Below are positions 58,437-64,000 of a stretch of DNA of 64,000 nt, piece after piece (position 1 is the first letter of the stretch; every line of letters begins with the position of its first letter). The position numbers and the translations under genes are program-made. Below the pieces are notes generated by a model. It did not search any database, was not told where the DNA came from, and worked only from the letters and a program-made list of their open reading frames with translations. This DNA is from Dendrobium chrysotoxum (Eukaryota > Streptophyta > Magnoliopsida > Asparagales > Orchidaceae): the NCBI GenBank assembly GCA_019925795.1, contig CM034301.1, positions 46,649,783 to 46,713,782 on the forward strand, read 5' to 3'.

Positions 58437-61400
58437 GTGGAAGAGAGAAGACAACAAGATGGCACTTTGCTACTGACGTATAAGGAGAATGAAAAAGGTG
58501 AAGATAATATATGGTATCTGGACATCGGTGCAGGCAACCATATGTGTGGAAGAAAAAGCATGTTCGTGGAACGTGATGAGTCGGTGAGCAGCAATGTATC
58601 CTTTAGATATGAGTCTAAGGTAGCTGTGAAGGGCAAAGGTAATAGTTTTATCTAATTGAAGAATGGAAAACACCAATTCATTTCTAACGTATATTATATA
58701 CCAAATATGAAGAGTAATATCTTGAGTCTAAGTCAACTCTTAGAGAAAGATTATGATATTTATTTAAAAGATAAAAACCTTTCAATAAGAGATAATATGA
58801 GCAATCTAATTTCAAAGATACCTATGTCAAGAAATAGAATATTCTTGCTCGATATTTAAAATGATGTTGCCAAGTGTCTTAAAGCCTACTACAAAGAGCC
58901 ATCTTGGCTCTAGCATCTTCAATTTGAGCATCTTAATTTTGAAGGAATGGAGTTATTATCAAAGAAGAAAATGGTGAAAGGTTTTCCCTGCATCAATCAC
59001 CCAGATCAGATATATGAAGGCTACTTGCTCGGGAAACCATTCAAGAAGAGCTTTACAAAGGAGTCAAATTCGAGAGAACAAAAGCCACTTGAACTCATAT
59101 ATATGAATATATGTGGTCCAATCAAGCTAAGCTCTCTCGGTAAGACTAACTATTTCATCCTCTTCATAGATGATTTTTCAAGAAAAACTTAGGTATATTT
59201 TTTGAAGTAAAATCAGAGGTCTTTTGAATTATTCAAAAAGTTCAAAGCCTTGATGGAGAAAGAAAGCAGCCTCAAGATCAAAGCTATGCGATCTGATCAA
59301 GGAGTGAAGCCAATGGAATACGTCGACCGTTAATCATCCCAAGATCTCCTCAACAAAATGGTGTAGCATAAAGAAAGAATCAAACTGTCCTTGACATAGC
59401 TTGAAGTATGCTCAAGAGTTATAGGCTGCCTAAGGAATTTTGGGTCGAAGCTGTTGCATGCACAATTTACTTTTCCAATCGATCTCCAACAAGAAGCGTG
59501 TGGGGAATGACACCGTAGGAAGTATGGAGTAGAAGAAAGCCCGGTGTCTCCTATCTAAGAGTGTTTAGAAGCACAACCCATGTGTATGTACCTGATGAGC
59601 AATGAAGTAAACTAGCTGACAAGAGTGAGAAGTATATTTTCATCGGTTATGACTCCAGCTCAAAAGTATACAAGTTATATAATCTAAATACTATGAACAT
59701 AGTTATCAGTCATGACATCGTCTTCAATGAAGAAGGAGAATGGGTTTAAGAACCACATGAAAATCTCTACAACTTCTTTAAGGATGAAGAAGTTGAGTAG
59801 CCAAAGATGGATCAAGCAAGAGATGAGCCCATAACACCATCAACTACACCAAATGCAAGTACTCAAGAGGACCTATCATCTTCATCATCTTCAAGTGAAG
59901 GGTCAAGCAAAAAAGTATCATGTTTCCAAAGTTTATAAGAAATTTATGAGGTAATTGAGAATCAAGACAATCTCACTCTATTTTGCCTCTTTGTCGATTA
60001 TGAACCCGTAAACTTTCAAGAAGCCGTGCAAAGTAAGAACTAGAAGGATGCAATGGATGAAGAAATCAAGGCAATTGAGAAGAACAATACATAGGAGCTA
60101 GCTGCACTCCTAATACGATATAAGGAAATTGGTGTAAAGTGGGTGTATAAAGCAAAGAAAAATTCCAAAGGAGAAGTTGAGAAATATCAAGCAAGATTAA
60201 TGACGAAAGATTACCACTAAATAGCTGGCATCGACTATGATGAGGTATTTTCTCATGTAGCTTGACTTGAAACTATAAGGCTAATTATTTCTTTAGCAGC
60301 TCAAAAATAGGTGGAAAGTACATCAAATGAATGTAAAGTCCACCTTTCTAAATGGAGTCCTTGAAGAGAAAGTCTACATTCAACAATCACTAGGCTATAA
60401 AGTCAAAGGGCAAGAAGACAAGGCTTTGAAGCTGAAAAAGGTCCTCTATGGGTTAAAACAAGCACCTAGGGCATGAAACAACCACATTAACAAATATTTC
60501 TTCAAGAATAACTTCATTAAATGTCCTTACGAGCATGCTTCTACATCAAAGTCAAGGATGGGGATATTTTGATAGTGTGCTTGTATGTGGATGACTTGAT
60601 CTTCACTAGAAGTAATCCAAATATGTTTAAAGAATTCAAGAAAGTGATGGCTAAAGAGTTCGAGATGACAGATATTGGACAAATGGCGTACTATCTCGGT
60701 ATTGAAGTTAAGAAAAAGGGTGGGGGCATCTTCATTTCTCAAGAAAGCCATGGAAAAAAATACTTAAGAAATTCAATATGAATGATTGCAACCCAATAAA
60801 CACTCTGATGGAATGTGGAGGCAAGTTATCAAAAAGGGAGAATGACGAAATAGTCAATCCAACATTTTTCAAGAGCTTGGTCGGTAGCTTGCGCTACCTA
60901 ACTTGCACTAGGCCGGACATCCTTCATGCTGTTGGAATTGTTAGTCGTTATATGGAGGCACCAACTACTACTCACTTAAAGGCTGCCAAGAGGATTCTTC
61001 GTTATATCAAAGGTATGATCGACTTTGGCTTATTCTATTCATCATCAAATGATTTCAAGCTTGTCGGATATTGTGATAGCGACTGGGCTGGAGGCTTTGA
61101 TGAGAGAAAAAGCACTATAGGGTTCGTGTTCTACATGGGATTGGAGACACTATTTTTACTTGGATTTCAAAGAAGCAACCAATCATTATTCTTTCTACTT
61201 GTGAAGCTGAGTATATTGTTACAACTTCATGTGTCTACCATGCAATTTGGCTTTGAAATTTATTGAAGGAGATATATAAGATTGCCGCAAAAAGAGCCAA
61301 CAAAGATTTGTGTCGATAACAAGTTAGCTATTGCTTTGGCCAATAATTATATTTTTCATGATTGAAGTAAATATATAGACACATGCTATCACTTCATTAG

Positions 61401-61505
61401 AGACTACATCACAAGAAAGGATGTGCAAATAGAGTATGTGAAGACTCATGATCAAGTAGCTGATATATTCACTAGCCCCTTACGTATGAATATTTTATCA
61501 GGATA
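58437..61505 (+). pseudogene. copia pol (protease, integrase, RT, RNase H), broken
   Basis: Protease WYLDIGAGNHMCGRKSMF (about 58513; the usual DTGAS/DSGAS is altered). GAG-pre-integrase NVYYIPNMKSNILSLSQLLE and FPCINHPDQIYEGYLLGKPF, where the expected zinc-binding Cys pair is lost. Integrase start PLELIYMNICGPIKLSSLGK and FILFIDDFSRK. RT with LYVDDLIFTRSNPNMF (catalytic YVDD) and MAYYLGIEVK. RNase H SLVGSLRYLTCTRPDI, YCDSDWAGGFDERKS and STCEAEYI. Stops and shifts lie between most pieces; the RT-RNase H part (60521-61266) is best kept. Confidence 0.9.
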
Positions 61506-61544
61506 ATAAATTGCTCTGGATGATAAATTAAGTTTAAGAGGGGG

Positions 61545-61945
61545 TGTTAAAAATTAAACTTGATTTAATTAATTGGGCCTTTTAATTGAGCCTATAATCT
61601 AGAAAAGTCTTTAGAAAATTCTAGAGTCTCATTTTATGAAGAATGTTTTAAAGGATTTTAGAAATATATTTTAAAATAGTAATTTAGAGAATTTTAGAAT
61701 ATATAATTAATGACTTTTATAAATGAAGATAGGAGAATATTCTAGAGAGTCAATAAGAACCATTGGATTGAAATATATTGGCACAATTCTAATGGGGGTG
61801 TCACTAATATAAATAGGTGTGGTGTCTTTGAGTTTTGTATGAAGTAGAATCAATAAATGTAAGAGTGAAACAAAAGTGAGTTTTATAAGTGTTCCTCTTG
61901 TCTTTTAGAATTCCTCCTCTTACAATAACCTCTTATTTTCCAACA
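61545..61945 (+). repeat. 3' LTR of the copia element
   Basis: TGTTAAAAATTAAAC ... TTTCCAACA, aligned end to end with 57056-57455. Confidence 0.92.
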
Positions 61946-61950
61946 CTACT

Positions 61951-62620
61951 AGCTTTTGGACTTCTTGTTAGGCTTGGATTTAACTCTCTTAGCAAAGATA
62001 GGTGAGGGTTCATTTGTTAAAGAAATAGTTAGCTATTTGATTGACTGGTGGGTTGATATCAACAACAAGGGAGCCAATGTAATGGCTTACATCATAGATT
62101 GCACAAGTCTAAGGAAGGTCAAGAAAGACCTTAAGGCACTAGGATCATGGTGCACGGATTGAATGAGCAAAAGAGGGTCATGTTAAAGGCATGATGGCTA
62201 TTGTGGTTGTGAGCTAACTAGCTTGTGCGTGCACTATCAACAGGGTGAAGATGCATATAGGTTGTTAGAGATTTGGGACAATATGAAATGTACAACATGA
62301 TAAGAGGCATCCATTAAGGAGTGATGTGAGGCCACATGTATATAGCTCAACATCCTGTGCTAGTGATTGGCATGCCTAATATTGCATACATTTGTGGAAG
62401 TGAAAGTTGATGAACAATGTGATCAGCATCGCTCGTGATAAGATTCTGAATAAATGTGGCTTCATGGCTAAGAAAAGTATTATATAAAGATCATACAAGG
62501 AAGAATCATTTTTCTCTCTCTCTCTCTCTGTTATCATTTCTGTGAAGGATGCAGGGAATTAATAGAGGGATATGGAGTTGGCTGTATCTTTAAGGTTGTA
62601 AGTTCAAGCTATATACTTTA
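61951..62620. other. Spacer with (CT)n
   Basis: A (CT)n run lies at about 62511-62529. The 68-codon frame at 61956 (VKEIVSYLIDWWVDINNKGA) shows no family that I recognise. Confidence 0.4.
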
Positions 62621-63471
62621 TATATCATCAAAAAAATTATCCTGATCAGGCGCGAATCTCAAGGCAAAAAGCAAGTTGGAAACTTCAAAAATTAAATTAG
62701 AGACCATATGAACTTCAGATTTAGCAAACTTATAATTGAACTGAACGTCTCAAAAATACAAACCCAACAACACCAAATTCAACTCAATCTGAGCCCAAAT
62801 GAGCCCAAATCAAAGACCCGAAGCGCATTTGGAGGGTTCAAATTATAATTTGGATTACCAAACTGTTTATGAACGTGACATGCTTATAGTCAAATCTAGA
62901 GGCTCGACGAGATGAATCCAACGAGCTCAAGATCGTTGAATTCAAATATCATTAGGGTCTTCAAATGCCCAATAAATGGTCCATGATCAAGGGATTCAAC
63001 ATCGGCCGTCCATTCAAACTACTCCGAATTTACCATTGATCTTCCTCTTATTTACTGGCAATGTCACTCTTAGAAAACTATAAATAGACCCCTCATTTCT
63101 CATGAGAGGGGATCCAAGCAAGAAGAGAAGAGAAGGAACAAGGAAGAAAAGAAGGAAGAAGAGAGCTCTCTTTCCACCCGACTCCACCTCGACCACCGCC
63201 GGACTTCTACCCGACAACTGACCAACGTTAAAGTTCTGCCAGACAGCCGACGAACGATGAAGATCTACCCCACAGCTGATCGACGTTGAAGTTCTGCTTG
63301 ACCGCTGATTGACATCGGAGTTCTGTTCGATAGCTTACTGACGCCGGATTTCCGCCCAACCATCAAGTGTCACAAAATTTCCTTTCTTCTTCTGTTTGTG
63401 TATTGGATATCCGTACAAGGATAAGTCAAAATTTTCTAACTTTATCATCACGTATATTTTAGCCCACAATA
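62621..63471 (+). repeat. 5' LTR of a Tat-like gypsy element entering the right edge (copy E)
   Basis: TATATCATCAAAAAAATTAT then GCGAATCTCAAGGC follow the LTR order of the 14085-21791 element. A TATA box AACTATAAATAGACC (63079-63093) is followed by a GA-rich leader. A short array (63170-63365, CCGCCGGACTTCTACCCGAC, GTTGAAGTTCTGCTTGACCG) precedes the end CCCACAATA at 63471. The left end is approximate. The array is much shorter than in the other copies. Confidence 0.78.
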
Positions 63472-64000
63472 GTTTGGTGCCGTTGGTGGGAACTCTAATC
63501 CCACTATCCTAAGTATTGCTTCAATGGCCTATAGGCTCAGCAATCGCATCTTGGGAGCCTCCCGCTCTAACACCCATCAATCCAGTAATCAATTTATAAA
63601 TCATGGATGCCAAGTATCTGCCTCTTTTTATCCTGGGGGGAAAAATGTTGCTGGAGAAGAAACTTCAGGGCCTTCTCTAGAAGAGCGAATCCGAAATATG
63701 AAAGAATCTCAAAATGAAATCTTTTACTCCTGCGAGAAACTCGACAACCGCCGCTACCACCACAAGAAGAGATTATTCTCCCTCGAGATTCACCACTAGT
63801 TGAAGATGTTCGATCCAAACATCTTCATGTAGAAACTCCTCTTCCTCAGCCAAGGATGTATATACAATCACATCAAGACAATAAACTTGCTAACACTGTA
63901 AGTTCTACCCATCCTTTACATACAGGTCGGCAACCTCGCATTCCTCTCGACATCCCTGAAGACTTAGTCTAACTGTACGTTGCTAAGCTCCCTCGCAATG
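63472..64000 (+). pseudogene. Primer-binding site and gag start of copy E, cut by the window edge
   Basis: GTTTGGTGCCGTTGGTGGGA (63472-63491) is the primer-site region. ATG at 63524 starts MAYRLSNRILGASRSNTHQS, then INHGCQVSASFYPGGKNVAG and GPSLEERIRNMKESQN, matching gag of the 14085-21791 element. The frame is broken near 63720 and again later; QPRIPLDIPEDL is readable near 63928-63964. A stop follows, then KLPRN at the edge. The rest of the element lies outside the window. Confidence 0.85.

Larger units (their letters stand above)
57056..61945 (+). mobile_element. Full-structure Ty1/copia retrotransposon, degenerate coding region
   Basis: 4,890 bp between perfect 5-bp duplications CTACT (57051-57055 and 61946-61950). 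The LTRs are 57056-57455 and 61545-61945, about 400 bp each, with roughly 10% difference by eye, so it is an old insertion. Primer site TAGTATCAGAGCCA (57459-57472) fits initiator Met tRNA. Gag, protease, integrase, RT and RNase H text occurs in the copia order. A polypurine tract TTTAAGAGGGGG (61533-61544) precedes the 3' LTR. Many stops and shifts make it inactive. Confidence 0.92.

Overview
The window looks like nuclear DNA of a flowering plant. It has two plausible protein-coding genes in an AT-rich, repeat-packed background. Nearly everything else is transposable-element DNA: Ty1/copia and Ty3/gypsy LTR elements, L1-type LINEs with a DUF4283 ORF1, hAT DNA transposons, a foldback MITE family and a tRNA-derived SINE. 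The GC-rich, GC3-rich first gene among AT-rich intergenic DNA would suit a monocot, but this is only an inference. No bacterial-style operons, rRNA genes or CRISPR arrays are seen.

Layout: 197-1309 (-) is an intronless plant-specific gene with a TATA box and G-box upstream. 1.6-4.5 kb is AT-rich spacer with a SINE (about 2705-2860) and two MITE copies. 4560-7477 is a dead hAT transposon that abuts a decayed gypsy-type LTR (7481-8480). 9769-10820 is a non-autonomous hAT element with an 8-bp TSD. 11046-11186 resembles exon 1 of an INDETERMINATE DOMAIN gene, followed by a LINE relic. 14085-21791 (-) is a complete LTR retrotransposon (5-bp TSD AGGTC) that carries gag but no pol, with GC-rich tandem arrays inside both LTRs and further tandem repeats before the 3' LTR. 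Relatives follow: a probable solo LTR (22769-24037), an LTR fragment plus dimeric array (24398-26065), and a third copy entering the right edge (62621-64000).

26366-31915 (+) is a near-full-length LINE whose ORF2 is broken by only two stop codons. 32382-35684 (-) is an internally deleted copia element with TSD GCAAT. 37775-38822 (-) is a LINE RT fragment. 38.8-44.8 kb holds debris of a Tekay/Del-like gypsy element. 45970-48367 is a striking mini-element: two 1.16-kb LTRs around only 75 bp of internal DNA, with TSD ACTTG. 51725-52333 is a LINE 3' tail. 52521-54490 is a LINE copy with an inverted 5' part and a perfect 19-bp TSD, the signature of twin priming. 54714-55121 (-) is a small membrane-protein gene beside it. 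55696-56110 is a hAT-type MITE built from GGGTC/GACCC words. 57056-61945 (+) is a full-structure, degenerate copia element with TSD CTACT.

Many element boundaries could be fixed from target-site duplications read directly in the sequence. The biology is mostly genome dynamics: insertion, internal deletion, LTR recombination and tandem-array growth inside LTRs. No intact autonomous element was found.
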